Of a stretch of 64,000 nt of DNA, positions 34,730 to 44,159 are shown piece by piece. Positions within the stretch are counted from its first letter, which is position 1, and each line of letters begins with the position of its first letter. The position numbers were made by a program, and so were the translations under genes. A model generated the notes under the pieces. It was not told the DNA's origin. It did not search any database and was given only the letters and a program-made list of their open reading frames with translations. The DNA comes from Nibrella saemangeumensis (GTDB lineage: Bacteria; Bacteroidota; Bacteroidia; Cytophagales; Spirosomataceae). The stretch is from the NCBI RefSeq assembly GCF_039541915.1, contig NZ_BAABHD010000029.1:398404-462403 (forward strand), given 5' to 3'.

Positions 34730-35692
34730 TTAAGCCTCCACCGGCTTCAGGTCGAAGTAGGTTTCAAAAATGGCATTGGCGACCTCATTGTTTCGGGTCT
34801 GGAACTGATCGAGGTAGTGGTGCAGCCCGACTTTGAAGATGTCGGCGGATTCGGTGAATTCAATTTCGGACCGAAGCTTGCTGAGCTTCTTTTCGGCCTG
34901 ATTGGTAAAGCCGGAGGTGATGACATTACCCCCAATTTCATACAGGGATAACTCGGCCTGACGAATAGAGTGCGCCACCGCTCTCGGAAACAGCCTGTCC
35001 AGGATCAGAAACTCAACAATACAGGATGGAGTAAGCGACGGATACTGCTGCCGGTACATATTGTAGGCGCTAACCGATTTCAGCACGGCTGTCCAAATCA
35101 TCAGGTCGAGGGTTGAGCCTACGCCATCTGATTCGGGTAACAGGGTAAAGTATTTTACATCCAGAAAGCGGGAGGTTTTGTCGGCCCGCTCCAGAAAACG
35201 GCCCAGACGACCAAAGTGCCAGGCTTCGTTGCGGGTAATCGTTGCGTCGATGATACCGTAAAAAAGCTGCACACCATTTTTTATTTCTGTAAAGAACGCC
35301 TGCATGCGGTTCAGGTTCCACTCCACCTCCGGGGCTGAGTCGCGCACTCTTAGGTAAAATTGATTCAGGTGTTCCCACATATCCTTTGAGATGGTCTCGC
35401 GCACGGTACGGGCATTTTCGCGTGCGTTGCCAAGGCAACTGATAATGGAGTTTGGGTTACGTTTGTCGAACGTCATGAACTCCAGCACGTTGTCGCGGGT
35501 GGGTTCCTGGTAGTACTCGTAGAACAGGTAATTATCGGCGGTGGCAATCAGTAGCGGCTCCCACTGCTGATTGACGCTGGGCGGCAGATCAAGGGCCAGA
35601 TTAAAATTGACACTCATAAAACGGGCGTAATTTTCGGCCCGTTCGATGTAGCGGTTAATCCAGTAAATCGAGTTGGCAACGCGGCTCAGCAT
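34730..35692 (-). CDS. Alpha-E (DUF403) domain protein
   Basis: A 320-residue all-helical protein. Its N-terminus MLSRVANSIYWINRYIERAE is the strongest family mark of DUF403/alpha-E proteins, with RNEAWHFGRLGRFLERADKTSR in the middle. In most bacteria this gene sits beside a circularly permuted ATP-grasp protein and a transglutaminase-like protein, thought to form a peptide-modifying system. Neither neighbour is visible here: the flanking genes are an outer-membrane protein and a HAD phosphatase. The function is therefore unknown. Confidence 0.85.
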   Translation of the reverse strand: MLSRVANSIYWINRYIERAENYARFMSVNFNLALDLPPSVNQQWEPLLIATADNYLFYEYYQEPTRDNVLEFMTFDKRNPNSIISCLGNARENARTVRETISKDMWEHLNQFYLRVRDSAPEVEWNLNRMQAFFTEIKNGVQLFYGIIDATITRNEAWHFGRLGRFLERADKTSRFLDVKYFTLLPESDGVGSTLDLMIWTAVLKSVSAYNMYRQQYPSLTPSCIVEFLILDRLFPRAVAHSIRQAELSLYEIGGNVITSGFTNQAEKKLSKLRSEIEFTESADIFKVGLHHYLDQFQTRNNEVANAIFETYFDLKPVEA

Positions 35693-35791
35693 AGTAATTA
35701 AAATAGGGCTTTTAACAAAAATATGGTTAAAAGCCTCTTTTACAAACTAATCATTGGCAAAGCGACCTGATTACCACTATATTTTCGGACC

Positions 35792-36487
35792 TTACTTGCT
35801 AAATGCAATTTTTTCTTTTAGTGATGCAAGCTTATTCAATTTGGTGATGGTTGCTTCCGAAAAATCATTGATCACCCAGTCTGCTCCCTCCAGCTCCCCG
35901 GCGCTATGCGTTGTGGTAAGCACCACTACCGTCATGCCAGCCGCCTGAGCCGCTTCGACCCCGGCCTTGGAGTCTTCAAAAACGATACAGCGCTCAGGTG
36001 GATACCTCAATTTGCGAGCGGCTTTCAGAAAAATTTCCGGAGCCGGCTTTCCTTTTTTAACATTCCTGTCGTGTACGATGTGGGGGAAGTAATCACTTAA
36101 TGGAATGTGTGTAAAGACAAATTCGATGTTCATCTTTGGTGCCGATGTAGCCAGCGCCATTGGTATGCCCTTTTCGCGCGCCTTCTTCAGGAATGGCAGC
36201 AAACCTTTGATCGGCTTTATTTTAGGGGCAAACAACTCCTGAAAAAGTAACTCTTTTTCACGGGTCAGGGCGGTAATTTTCTGTGAACTGATGGCATCGC
36301 CGAAGAAATGCTTCATAATGTCCGGGTTCATTCGCCCCGAGACATAATTGATAAAGTCCTCGTCGGTCATTTCGATGTCGTACTGAGCAAAAAACCGCTC
36401 AAACGCTTCTTTATGTGTTGGATTGCTATCGATCATCGTACCGTCCATGTCAAAGATCAGGGCAAACGGCTGGGCGTTGTTTTTCAT
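35792..36487 (-). CDS. HAD-superfamily phosphatase, beta-phosphoglucomutase-like
   Basis: A 231-residue hydrolase of the HAD superfamily, subfamily IA. Motif I is FDMDGTMID with the nucleophile D13 and acid D15. The cap domain follows (about 20-85). Motif II is around LATSAPK and motifs III/IV end in CIVFEDSKAGVEAAQAAGM. This cap type is shared by beta-phosphoglucomutase, phosphoglycolate phosphatase and sugar phosphatases; the substrate cannot be chosen by eye. It lies on the minus strand upstream of the alpha-E gene and diverges from the NIPSNAP gene. Confidence 0.85.
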   Translation of the reverse strand: MKNNAQPFALIFDMDGTMIDSNPTHKEAFERFFAQYDIEMTDEDFINYVSGRMNPDIMKHFFGDAISSQKITALTREKELLFQELFAPKIKPIKGLLPFLKKAREKGIPMALATSAPKMNIEFVFTHIPLSDYFPHIVHDRNVKKGKPAPEIFLKAARKLRYPPERCIVFEDSKAGVEAAQAAGMTVVVLTTTHSAGELEGADWVINDFSEATITKLNKLASLKEKIAFSK

Positions 36488-36584
36488 ATACGGGAGAAAT
36501 GTTCTCCGCTTTAACGGAGAGCAACGTGAATAGTTTCTGCATAAAACAAGTAAATTGCCAGCCGTTTTTCGTTTTTATCAAACC

Positions 36585-37346
36585 ATGAGATACCACAAAA
36601 CCCTACTCCTGACTGTTACCCTGCTGGCCGGCTTCTTTACGGCCACCGCTAAACCTAAACCGGATACGCGCCTGTACGAAATGCGCATTTACTACGCAGC
36701 ACCGGGAAAATTTGATGCTATTGTTGACCGCTTTCGGCAGTATACGCTGAAGCTGTTTGAAAAACATGGCATGGAAAATATCGGTTACTGGCTTCCGACC
36801 GATACCAGCCGTCACGAGATCATCTACATTCTGGCTTATCCAAACCGCGAAGCCCGTGACGCATCCTGGAAGGCGTTCGGCAGTGATCCTGCCTGGAGAG
36901 AAGTGGTCAAGAAAACCGAAGCGAACGGTAAGATTGTCGCAAAAGTGGACCAGATATTTATGACGGCCGCTGATATTTCACCGGAAATTAAAACGCAGAA
37001 GGCCTCCGGTGACCGGGTGTTCGAACTCCGTACCTATTCGGCCGCTCCCGGAAAGCTGGACGACCTGCTTAGCCGCTTTCGCAATCATACCATTGACCTG
37101 TTCAAGAAACACGGCATGAAAAACCTGGGCTACTGGCTGACCGAAAAAAAGGACGAGACCGGCCAGTCGAAGCTGGTGTACATTCTGGCTCACCCGAGCG
37201 AAGAAGCGGGAAAGAAAGCCTTTGACGAATTCCGCAAAAATCCCAAGTGGGTAAAAGCCAAAGCCGAATCGGAGAAAAACGGCTCACTGACCAACAAAGT
37301 GGAGTCTGTGTACATGAAGGCGACAGACTACTCGCCGATTCAGTAA
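36585..37346 (+). CDS. Exported protein with two NIPSNAP domains
   Basis: A 253-residue protein. A signal peptide (LLLTVTLLAGFFTATA) leads to two NIPSNAP (dimeric alpha/beta-barrel) domains of about 100 residues. The first contains LYEMRIYYAAPGKFDAIVDR and the second FELRTYSAAPGKLDDLLSR, with matching KHGMENIGYW and KHGMKNLGYW. The two are clear duplicates. NIPSNAP proteins are small ligand-binding or enzyme-like folds of unclear function. ATG 36585 is chosen because it gives the signal peptide. A long perfect hairpin follows the stop. Confidence 0.85.
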   Translation: MRYHKTLLLTVTLLAGFFTATAKPKPDTRLYEMRIYYAAPGKFDAIVDRFRQYTLKLFEKHGMENIGYWLPTDTSRHEIIYILAYPNREARDASWKAFGSDPAWREVVKKTEANGKIVAKVDQIFMTAADISPEIKTQKASGDRVFELRTYSAAPGKLDDLLSRFRNHTIDLFKKHGMKNLGYWLTEKKDETGQSKLVYILAHPSEEAGKKAFDEFRKNPKWVKAKAESEKNGSLTNKVESVYMKATDYSPIQ

Positions 37347-37367
37347 AGCAACAGGAAATTTCTTTAT

Positions 37368-37421
37368 CAGGCGAATTCCAAGAGAGCGATAAGAGTTTAT
37401 CGCTCTCTTGGAATTCGCCTG
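37368..37421. terminator. Perfect 25-bp hairpin between convergent genes
   Basis: Arms 37368-37392 and 37397-37421 are fully complementary over 25 bp with a 4-nt loop (GAGT). It lies between the NIPSNAP and M43-like genes and is probably a bidirectional terminator, though the flanks are only weakly T-rich. Confidence 0.7.
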
Positions 37422-37469
37422 TTTCTTATCTGACCATGCAGGTTGTCTTCAGAAACTCACCAAATGAAA

Positions 37470-39284
37470 TTAATGGTGGTCATGGGGTATAGGGCAGGCT
37501 ACAGGCTTCACGTCCCAAAGAACATCAGGACGTTTCACAACGCCCGGTGCGGCCACAGACCGTCGTCCCGAACGCCCATTAAATTGGGTAGGCAAATACA
37601 AACCATAGTCAAGCACGTGTCTGACTCTGGTTTGTTGATCCAGTGTAAACGAATTTCTGAAGCTGTAATAGTAGTCCATGTAATTTGTCGAGGAGAACTC
37701 TTGCCCATTGCAATCGGTCCGACTCATTGAATAGACTTTATCATTGTAGTTTTGCCGGTTGTACATGGGGGTATCAGGGCAATAATCGGCATCAGACGTA
37801 CAATTATTCGTATTAAAGGCGTGATATAACCCCAGCATATGGCCAATCTCATGGGTGATAATGGTATTGTTATTGGCCCCATCGAATACCAGCGGTTTTA
37901 AAATCATAGAGAACAGGTAAAAAGGCTTTGATCCTTTAACGTATGTTCCCAGGCCAACCAACGGTTGGGTTACAGTCGGATAATAAGCTTTGCCGGCCCA
38001 GTTGTCGTCGGGTTCTTCAATGTAGTTGGCTACGTAAGCGTTGAGGTAATATTCGGGATTCCAGTAGTGATCCCAGCCGGCTTTGGTAAACATCTCGTCG
38101 TCTTTATATTGCTTACCACCTACGTCAACGTAGTGCCGGCCGGGCTGGGCCATCGGCTGTCCGTTAGGATCAGTGTCCGCCAGGACAAACTGTAACCGGA
38201 GATCGGCATGACGGTCTGCTTTAAGCGCGTTGGACGGATTGAAGTTATCCCGAAAGGTATTATTGAGCACATTAATCTGCTCCTGAAGCTTGTACTGCGG
38301 AATATCGACACCGTACAGGTGAAATACAATTGGGATGGTAACGATCCTCGCTTCACTGAATGATAACGCTCGCAGGCTGTACTCGGCACTTTCTTTACCG
38401 GCTACAACCGCCTTAAACCGGTATACGCCCGGTGTGCGGGTTCGAAACGTACGCTCCTGAGTAAGCTGACCATTCAGAAAAAGCTGCATATCCCGTTCGG
38501 CATACCAGTCGACCAACTTTCCCTCCCGATCCAGTACGTTAACAGTAAAGGTAGCGGCCGAAAGATTGTCGGCAATAAAGTCCGGCCCGTTCAGATTAAC
38601 TTTTAGCAGTACGGTGCCGATATAGTACGCTTTGGGATGAGCGCTGATCACAATTTCGCTGCTTTCCCGACCAAACCCTTTGGCCACGAGCCGGTACGTA
38701 CCTTCCTGCCTAGGCGTAAATTCAGCTGAAGTCAGAGGCTGATCGTTCACATATAAGGTGAGCCCCTTCAAATAATCGAATGGCACAGGCTTGTCATCAA
38801 ACCCGATAGCTACCATCGAAAAGCGCAGTAGGGTGTTCCCGTCGGATAGAACCATTTTGGGATTACCGGCCTCAGGTTGAAGCCGGATCTCTTTGACAAG
38901 ACTTTTCAGGTCTACCGCTTCGATCACAACAGGCTGGCTTTCCTTTGCGCCCAGCTTGGCTGTAATCTGGTATTTCCCCTCCTTTGCCGGAAGAAACGCA
39001 TTGGAGGGTAACGGTTTCCCATCGACCAAAAACGTGTATAAGGCGTGGGGAATGTCCTTGCCCTGGGCGTCAGTCGCTGAGGCTCTAAAACGCAGCGAAT
39101 CTGTATCGACGGACAGCAGCACCGTCGTTTTCCTCCCTTGCTCCAGGTTTACGGTCACGGCATTGGTCCGCTGGTAAGCGTAGTAATCGGCCAGCGGTTG
39201 TATATCTGACCGGCGCGAGCAGTCTGACAGGAGACTCAGCACACTTAACAGAAAGAGTGATTTAAGTAAACGGTTCAGTGGCAT
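37470..39284 (-). CDS. M43-like (pappalysin-type) zinc metallopeptidase lipoprotein
   Basis: A 604-residue exported metallopeptidase. The lipobox is in LSLLSDC, so it is probably anchored by lipid. The N-terminal half consists of two or three Ig-like repeats (for example SAEFTPRQEGTYRLVAKGFGRES and RTFRTRTPGVYRFKAVVAGKES). The catalytic part has the metzincin site H478-E-I-G-H482-x5-H488 (HEIGHMLGLYH), a cysteine-rich SDADYCPDTP segment like that of M43 proteins and a Met-turn, NYMDYYYS. It is the first gene of the minus-strand pair read toward the hairpin. The substrate is unknown. Confidence 0.85.
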   Translation of the reverse strand: MPLNRLLKSLFLLSVLSLLSDCSRRSDIQPLADYYAYQRTNAVTVNLEQGRKTTVLLSVDTDSLRFRASATDAQGKDIPHALYTFLVDGKPLPSNAFLPAKEGKYQITAKLGAKESQPVVIEAVDLKSLVKEIRLQPEAGNPKMVLSDGNTLLRFSMVAIGFDDKPVPFDYLKGLTLYVNDQPLTSAEFTPRQEGTYRLVAKGFGRESSEIVISAHPKAYYIGTVLLKVNLNGPDFIADNLSAATFTVNVLDREGKLVDWYAERDMQLFLNGQLTQERTFRTRTPGVYRFKAVVAGKESAEYSLRALSFSEARIVTIPIVFHLYGVDIPQYKLQEQINVLNNTFRDNFNPSNALKADRHADLRLQFVLADTDPNGQPMAQPGRHYVDVGGKQYKDDEMFTKAGWDHYWNPEYYLNAYVANYIEEPDDNWAGKAYYPTVTQPLVGLGTYVKGSKPFYLFSMILKPLVFDGANNNTIITHEIGHMLGLYHAFNTNNCTSDADYCPDTPMYNRQNYNDKVYSMSRTDCNGQEFSSTNYMDYYYSFRNSFTLDQQTRVRHVLDYGLYLPTQFNGRSGRRSVAAPGVVKRPDVLWDVKPVACPIPHDHH

Positions 39285-39314
39285 GGCAAGAATAACAAAC
39301 AGAGGAAGTTAACA

Positions 39315-39998
39315 TTAAAGCGAGAAAAGCAGCGATACCGCCTGATTGCGTACAGGTGTAGTGAGGTAACCTTCCCTGAATACATCGGTCAAGCCAGATT
39401 CGTAACGTAGTTCGAGAGGTCTCCGGCCCAGGTAAACGCCGGCCCCGACGGTCCAGCCATAGTCAAGTTTCCTGAAATGATTGGGAAGATTCTTATCCGG
39501 TACGGCAGGAGCACCGTTGAGCCGGACCTGGTGAGTGGCATTAAGCAGATAAGCTCCGTAGCCACCAATCCCTAAAAATGGGCTGAACCGCTCCCCTCTG
39601 GCTTTAACAATAACCGGCAGGAGCGCTACCTGCGCATAACTGAGTCGGGTTGTACTTTCCAGACGATGACCGTTCTCAGCAAACAGTTCATTGGCACCTT
39701 TGCGTACAAAGGAAACTTCAATACGACTGCCATGCCAGCGCGAATGGGCTACCTCAACGCTCAGACCTGCCTGCCAGCCCAGATAAGGCTTTTGTAGCAC
39801 GGGCAGACGAACAGCTTCCGAAGAACGTTTGTAAAAATCGGGAAGCATAATGCCACCCCGCAAATTGACCCACGATCCCCTCAGTGACCGGGGCGTATTC
39901 ACAGAGGATACCATTACACTATCAGTGGTCGCTATATTCTGGCCCGAACCGAAGAGCGGGACCAATAGCATAAAGAGAAAAGCCAGTGTAGGCTTCAT
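39315..39998 (-). CDS. PorT-like outer-membrane beta-barrel protein
   Basis: A 227-residue protein with a signal peptide (LAFLFMLLVPLFGSGQ). Strand-like segments such as GWQAGLSVEVAHS, SRIEVSFVRKGANEL, FSPFLGIGGYGAYLL and GWTVGAGVYLGRRPLELRYE, with a final LLFSL, are typical of small Bacteroidota barrels of the PorT type (outer-membrane beta-barrel, 8 strands). It lies 30 bp upstream of the M43-like peptidase gene on the same strand, so the two are probably co-transcribed and may act together at the cell surface. Confidence 0.7.
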   Translation of the reverse strand: MKPTLAFLFMLLVPLFGSGQNIATTDSVMVSSVNTPRSLRGSWVNLRGGIMLPDFYKRSSEAVRLPVLQKPYLGWQAGLSVEVAHSRWHGSRIEVSFVRKGANELFAENGHRLESTTRLSYAQVALLPVIVKARGERFSPFLGIGGYGAYLLNATHQVRLNGAPAVPDKNLPNHFRKLDYGWTVGAGVYLGRRPLELRYESGLTDVFREGYLTTPVRNQAVSLLFSL

Positions 39999-40129
39999 CG
40001 GGACTATTTGGTTAAAAAAGAGCTAAATTGCAGTGCTCTGCAGCTAACCAAAAGTAGTTGTAACGACAATAGATACTTCAGATGATTTATTAAGCGGTAG
40101 AGGATCCGAAACATTATAGCAGGATCGGA

Positions 40130-41995
40130 TTACTGATACCCCCTCGCCTGCAACTGAAACAATTCGGCGTATCGACCATCGTGCTCAAGCAGTTCTTTGT
40201 GACTGCCAATTTCGAGGAGCTGCCCGCCTTCCAATACCAGTATGCGATCGGCCATACGAACGGTGGAGAAGCGGTGCGAGATAATGACTGACGTTTTACC
40301 TTCCGTCAGCCGGGCAAAGCGCTGGAATACCTCGTACTCGGCGCGAGCGTCGAGCGCGGCTGTGGGTTCGTCCAGAATTAAGACCTGGGCCTCGCGCATA
40401 TAGGCCCGGCCCAGCGCTACCTTCTGCCACTCACCGCCCGAGAGTTCAACGCCTTTGGCAAAGCTCCGGCCCAGCACCTGCTCGTAACCGCCCGGTAGCT
40501 TCGCGATAACGGTATCGGCCAGACTCCGCTGCGCCGACTCTTCGATACGGGGCTGGTTAGTTCGTTCGTCGATATCCCCCACGGCAATGTTGATTCCGGC
40601 CGACATTTTGAACCGGACATAATCCTGAAAAATAACGCCCACGTTGCGCCGGAGGTCATCGAGGTCATAATCGCGAAGGTCGCGGCCGTCGAGCAGAATA
40701 CGCCCCTCGGTGGGGTCGTACAGCCGGGCCAGCAGTTTGACCAGCGTAGTTTTGCCCGCGCCGTTTTCACCCACCAGCGCCAGTTTCTCTCCGGCCTCCA
40801 GGGTAAAGCTCAGGTTACGCAGCGCCCACCGCTCCGAGTTGGTATACTTGAAGCCCACATTCTCAAAAACGAACCCTTGCTGCACCGGATTTGGAAAGGG
40901 CAGCGCTTTATCACGCGAATCAATGAGGGGGGTAATATGAAAGAAATCGAACAGGTCCTGCAGATACATGGCTTCCTGCGTCAGGCTGCTGAATTGAAGC
41001 AGGATACCTTCCAGCGACGACCGCAACTGCCGGAAGGAGCCGGCCAGAAACGTCAGGTCACCAATAGAGATGGTGCCACCGACCGCTCTGGCCACAATCC
41101 AGAGATAAGCCCCATAATAGCCGGCCGTGCCCAGGGCCGTCAGTACCGTACCCCACGATGCCCGCCGGATTGCCAGGGCACGATTTTTTGTGTAATACTG
41201 CCAGGACAAGTCACGAAAGCGATTGATGAGAAAGCCTGACAGGCCAAAAATCTTGACCTCCTTGGCGGTTTCGTCGCTGGCCCCGACGTAGCGCAGGTAA
41301 TCGAGTTCACGCCGTTCGGGCGTCCAACTCCGCGAGAGCGAATAGCTTTTCTGGTTGAAGTAATTATCACCGATAAACGAAGGCGTCACCGCAATAAACA
41401 GGAGCAGCAGCAGCCAGGGGTTGTACACCGCCAGACCAGCCGCCAGAAAGCCCACGGAGATGATCTCCTGCACCTGCCCGAACACCTGCGACAGCAGAAA
41501 TGACCGGCCGGTGGTCTGCCGGCGGGCGCGTTCGAGCTTGTCGTAGAAGGTAGCATCTTCAAACTGTTCGAGGTCCAGCGTGGCCGCGTGCTCCATCAGC
41601 AGCACCGAAGTCCGGTTGGTCACCAGGTCGCCCAATAAGCCGTCAAGCAGCGATGTTGCCCGGCCCAGGGCCGTCGACAGGATAGCCAGCCCAAACTCGG
41701 CGGCCACCAGTTCCCACAGGTAGGTGGTATCGCCGGCTCCCGACAGCCCCGACAGCCGGATTACCTCATCGATAATCAGCTTACCGATATACAGCATTAC
41801 GGCCGGCATGGCCGCCCGCACCAGCCGGATCGCGGCATTGCCGATAAACAGGCCCGGTGATGTTTGCCAGACCATTCGGAAGAAAGCGGGCAGGTTTCCC
41901 AGCGCACTCAGCCGCTCCCGCCAGGAGAGGTCCGGTTTGTTAGGGTCAGTTGGGGTAGCAGTGTGATTATCAGGTCGAGATGATGCCTTTGCCAT
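40130..41995 (-). CDS. ABC transporter, fused permease and ATP-binding protein
   Basis: A 621-residue half-transporter. About six membrane helices (residues 20-330) precede a nucleotide-binding domain with Walker A GENGAGKTTLVKLL (about 405-418), the signature LSGGEWQKVALGRA and Walker B VLILDEPTAALD. The layout is that of an exporter of the MsbA/multidrug/lipid type. The in-frame ATG at 42049 would add 18 residues; ATG 41995 gives MAKASSRP and is preferred. It is flanked by a serine hydrolase gene upstream. Substrate unknown. Confidence 0.88.
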   Translation of the reverse strand: MAKASSRPDNHTATPTDPNKPDLSWRERLSALGNLPAFFRMVWQTSPGLFIGNAAIRLVRAAMPAVMLYIGKLIIDEVIRLSGLSGAGDTTYLWELVAAEFGLAILSTALGRATSLLDGLLGDLVTNRTSVLLMEHAATLDLEQFEDATFYDKLERARRQTTGRSFLLSQVFGQVQEIISVGFLAAGLAVYNPWLLLLLFIAVTPSFIGDNYFNQKSYSLSRSWTPERRELDYLRYVGASDETAKEVKIFGLSGFLINRFRDLSWQYYTKNRALAIRRASWGTVLTALGTAGYYGAYLWIVARAVGGTISIGDLTFLAGSFRQLRSSLEGILLQFSSLTQEAMYLQDLFDFFHITPLIDSRDKALPFPNPVQQGFVFENVGFKYTNSERWALRNLSFTLEAGEKLALVGENGAGKTTLVKLLARLYDPTEGRILLDGRDLRDYDLDDLRRNVGVIFQDYVRFKMSAGINIAVGDIDERTNQPRIEESAQRSLADTVIAKLPGGYEQVLGRSFAKGVELSGGEWQKVALGRAYMREAQVLILDEPTAALDARAEYEVFQRFARLTEGKTSVIISHRFSTVRMADRILVLEGGQLLEIGSHKELLEHDGRYAELFQLQARGYQ

Positions 41996-42071
41996 AATTC
42001 TGTTACAACCGCAGCTCGAAATTGGTTCGCTGCTGCTACAACGCAGCATTACGACAGATCAGTCCAGACCG

Positions 42072-43169
42072 TTACACCAAATACCTGTCTACTTTATCCA
42101 GGTATCGCTCGTCGCTAAAACCGGTTCGGTTGAAAATAAGGAAACTCCCCAGTTGCTTATCGGGATACAAGCGGAGTTCGCAGTAGTAACCGCCACCTCC
42201 GCCTGCATGGGCAACATACGAAGTGCCGTTCAACTGACCTGTAAACCAGGACAGACACATGCCTGTACGCTCCTGTTTATCTGTTCTGCCTTCGGTAAAA
42301 AGAAGTTTGTAGTAATCATTATTCAATAAAGATTGATCCTGCCGTAGCAAAGCTTGTCCATACCGGACAACTGCTTCTGCGTTGCCAATCAAACCACCAT
42401 AGGGAGTACCATTTAAATAATAGGGTTTAAAGGGCTTCCATTTACCTACCCTCTTATCCATAAACGTATCGGTATCAATCAGCAGATTTAGCAACAAACC
42501 CATCAGGCTATATTGATTCTGGTACCCTATTGCGTGTAGACTAGCATCGGTAATTGTAAAGCCAAGCTCGTGGTGCGAAAGGTTTAGAGGACCAATAATA
42601 TGCTCCTGTATATAGCGTTCATAAGGAATACCGGTAACAGCCTCCAGCACCTGCCCCACCAGTACATACCCCAGATTGGAGTACCGGCACCGGCTACCAG
42701 GCGTTTCGCGGGTTGAAAGCTTCGCGTCAAGCAGGGGCTTGAAAAAAGCATTCCGGTCAAAGCGGGCATGTTCCTGTACAGGATGTATCCAGCGTAAAGG
42801 CCACGGGTCTTTCAGGCCGGATACATGAGCCAGCAAATGCCTCAGCGTGATCTCCCCGGTATCATACACCTGAGGCAGGTACATACAGATGGGACGGTCG
42901 AGATCTACAAGCTTAGCCTGCGCCAGTTGCAGCATACTCAGAGCCGTAAAGGTCTTTGTTACCGAGAAGACAGGGAAGGTAGTAGACCGGCTAACGGGTA
43001 CTTGTCGCTGCACGTCAGCGTAGCCCTTGCGGTATTCACAGACAACAGTATGTGGGGTAAAGTGCACATACTGAACGGATGGCGTACGCCCCTGCTCCAC
43101 TTCCTCACTCAGCACAGCCTCGACCCAATCCATCTCTTTTTCTGCAAAAAGGGGGGATACCGTTTTCAT
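42072..43169 (-). CDS. Serine hydrolase, beta-lactamase/penicillin-binding family
   Basis: A 365-residue protein of the class C beta-lactamase-like hydrolase family (PF00144). The active site is complete: S69-V-T-K72 (SxxK), Y163-S-N165 (YxN) and HAG near residue 318 (HxG). No signal peptide is seen, so it is probably cytoplasmic and more likely an esterase or peptidase than an antibiotic-resistance enzyme. Its start codon overlaps the stop of the upstream outer-membrane gene (ATGA), so the two are translationally coupled. Confidence 0.82.
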   Translation of the reverse strand: MKTVSPLFAEKEMDWVEAVLSEEVEQGRTPSVQYVHFTPHTVVCEYRKGYADVQRQVPVSRSTTFPVFSVTKTFTALSMLQLAQAKLVDLDRPICMYLPQVYDTGEITLRHLLAHVSGLKDPWPLRWIHPVQEHARFDRNAFFKPLLDAKLSTRETPGSRCRYSNLGYVLVGQVLEAVTGIPYERYIQEHIIGPLNLSHHELGFTITDASLHAIGYQNQYSLMGLLLNLLIDTDTFMDKRVGKWKPFKPYYLNGTPYGGLIGNAEAVVRYGQALLRQDQSLLNNDYYKLLFTEGRTDKQERTGMCLSWFTGQLNGTSYVAHAGGGGGYYCELRLYPDKQLGSFLIFNRTGFSDERYLDKVDRYLV

Positions 43170-43840
43170 CGTCTGGAAGAGTCCTGAAATTTAAACCGAT
43201 AGCCTAGATGCACCGCCATGATGTATTTTACCGGACTGAGTTGATACGTTGGCTCCGGCCGGGCGGCATTCGAACCCATCTGGATCTCTTTACCGATATT
43301 GAACCAGGGAGTAATATAAAGATTCGACCGCTTAAACGGGAAAATGGTATAGCCTATCCGAACGTTGGGGTACGCAGTCCGAAAATCGACCCGCTGTCCG
43401 GTTGTGCTCAGCGTAACGTAATTATTATACAGGAAAACAGCAGGGCCAAAAAATAATCCTCTGCCAGACTGACGGAGGGAGTAGTCGACAAACAGGGCAT
43501 AGCTCGGACTAAACCGAAGATTGCGCCAGCCTAACTCCTTATTCGTCTTTGTCAGTAAGGCATCCGGCACTCCACCCTGAAACAGTGAGCCCATCACGCT
43601 CCAGTGCGGAAAAGCTTTATGACTGAAGCGCAGGCTGACCGAATACCCTTTGTACAAGTAAGGTGCCGGATCTGTTTCCAGCGAAAGCGTGGTAGCCGGC
43701 TGTTCAGCAGTACCAGGCGTAGAGAATTGAGAATAGCTCATCATGGGCCATAGCGCCATTAACACAATGAATACTTTCAGTGTGGCGAACCGGTGAATGA
43801 GGTGAGCAGAACTGTTTTTTGGTGTGATTAACGTTTTCAT
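43166..43840 (-). CDS. Outer-membrane beta-barrel protein coupled to the serine hydrolase
   Basis: A 224-residue protein. ATG 43838-43840 is chosen because it gives a signal peptide (VFIVLMALWPMMSYSQ). An upstream in-frame ATG adds 21 residues that do not look like a signal. Amphipathic strands with Tyr/Phe/Trp ends (LYKGYSVSLRFSHKAF, GLFFGPAVFLYNNY, VRIGYTIFPF) indicate an outer-membrane barrel. Its stop codon shares bases with the start of the hydrolase gene. Function unknown. Confidence 0.6.
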   Translation of the reverse strand: MKTLITPKNSSAHLIHRFATLKVFIVLMALWPMMSYSQFSTPGTAEQPATTLSLETDPAPYLYKGYSVSLRFSHKAFPHWSVMGSLFQGGVPDALLTKTNKELGWRNLRFSPSYALFVDYSLRQSGRGLFFGPAVFLYNNYVTLSTTGQRVDFRTAYPNVRIGYTIFPFKRSNLYITPWFNIGKEIQMGSNAARPEPTYQLSPVKYIMAVHLGYRFKFQDSSRR

Positions 43841-44159
43841 GGTTGTCGTGTGGTAAATGTTCACTACAAAGGTCTTCTCTCCCCACCCGACTACCATTAT
43901 CATTTGTTAAGAAATGCACCCGGCACCAAAAATCAGTAATCAGTCGCAAAAGCGGAAGAAAGACACATGATGGTGTCTCACACCAGGCTTTTTGTGGTCT
44001 CTCTGCATAAAGATTAGGCTGATTTTTGTACCTTTCCCCGGTGTTCCGTCGCATACGGCATAGTTACACAGCAGGTACTGCTACCCAGCCTGTCATCAGC
44101 GCCGGTCTGCGGGCCAGCCTCCCGGCAGGGAGTATACCAGCCCCTGCTTCACTTTATCT
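43841..44159. other. Divergent intergenic region with overlapping small palindromes
   Basis: About 319 bp between an outer-membrane gene and the TPR regulator, which diverge. It contains two overlapping short inverted repeats, GACAC/GTGTC (43962-43977) and GGTGT/ACACC (43972-43984), which are mutually exclusive. A near-consensus -7 box (GATTTTTG, 44021-44028) faces the regulator. No coding signal was seen. Confidence 0.4.

Noticed and set aside
42072..43169. Serine hydrolase as an antibiotic-resistance beta-lactamase
   Set aside because: It lacks a signal peptide, so it would not reach the periplasm. The SxxK/YxN/HxG set is shared by many esterases and peptidases.
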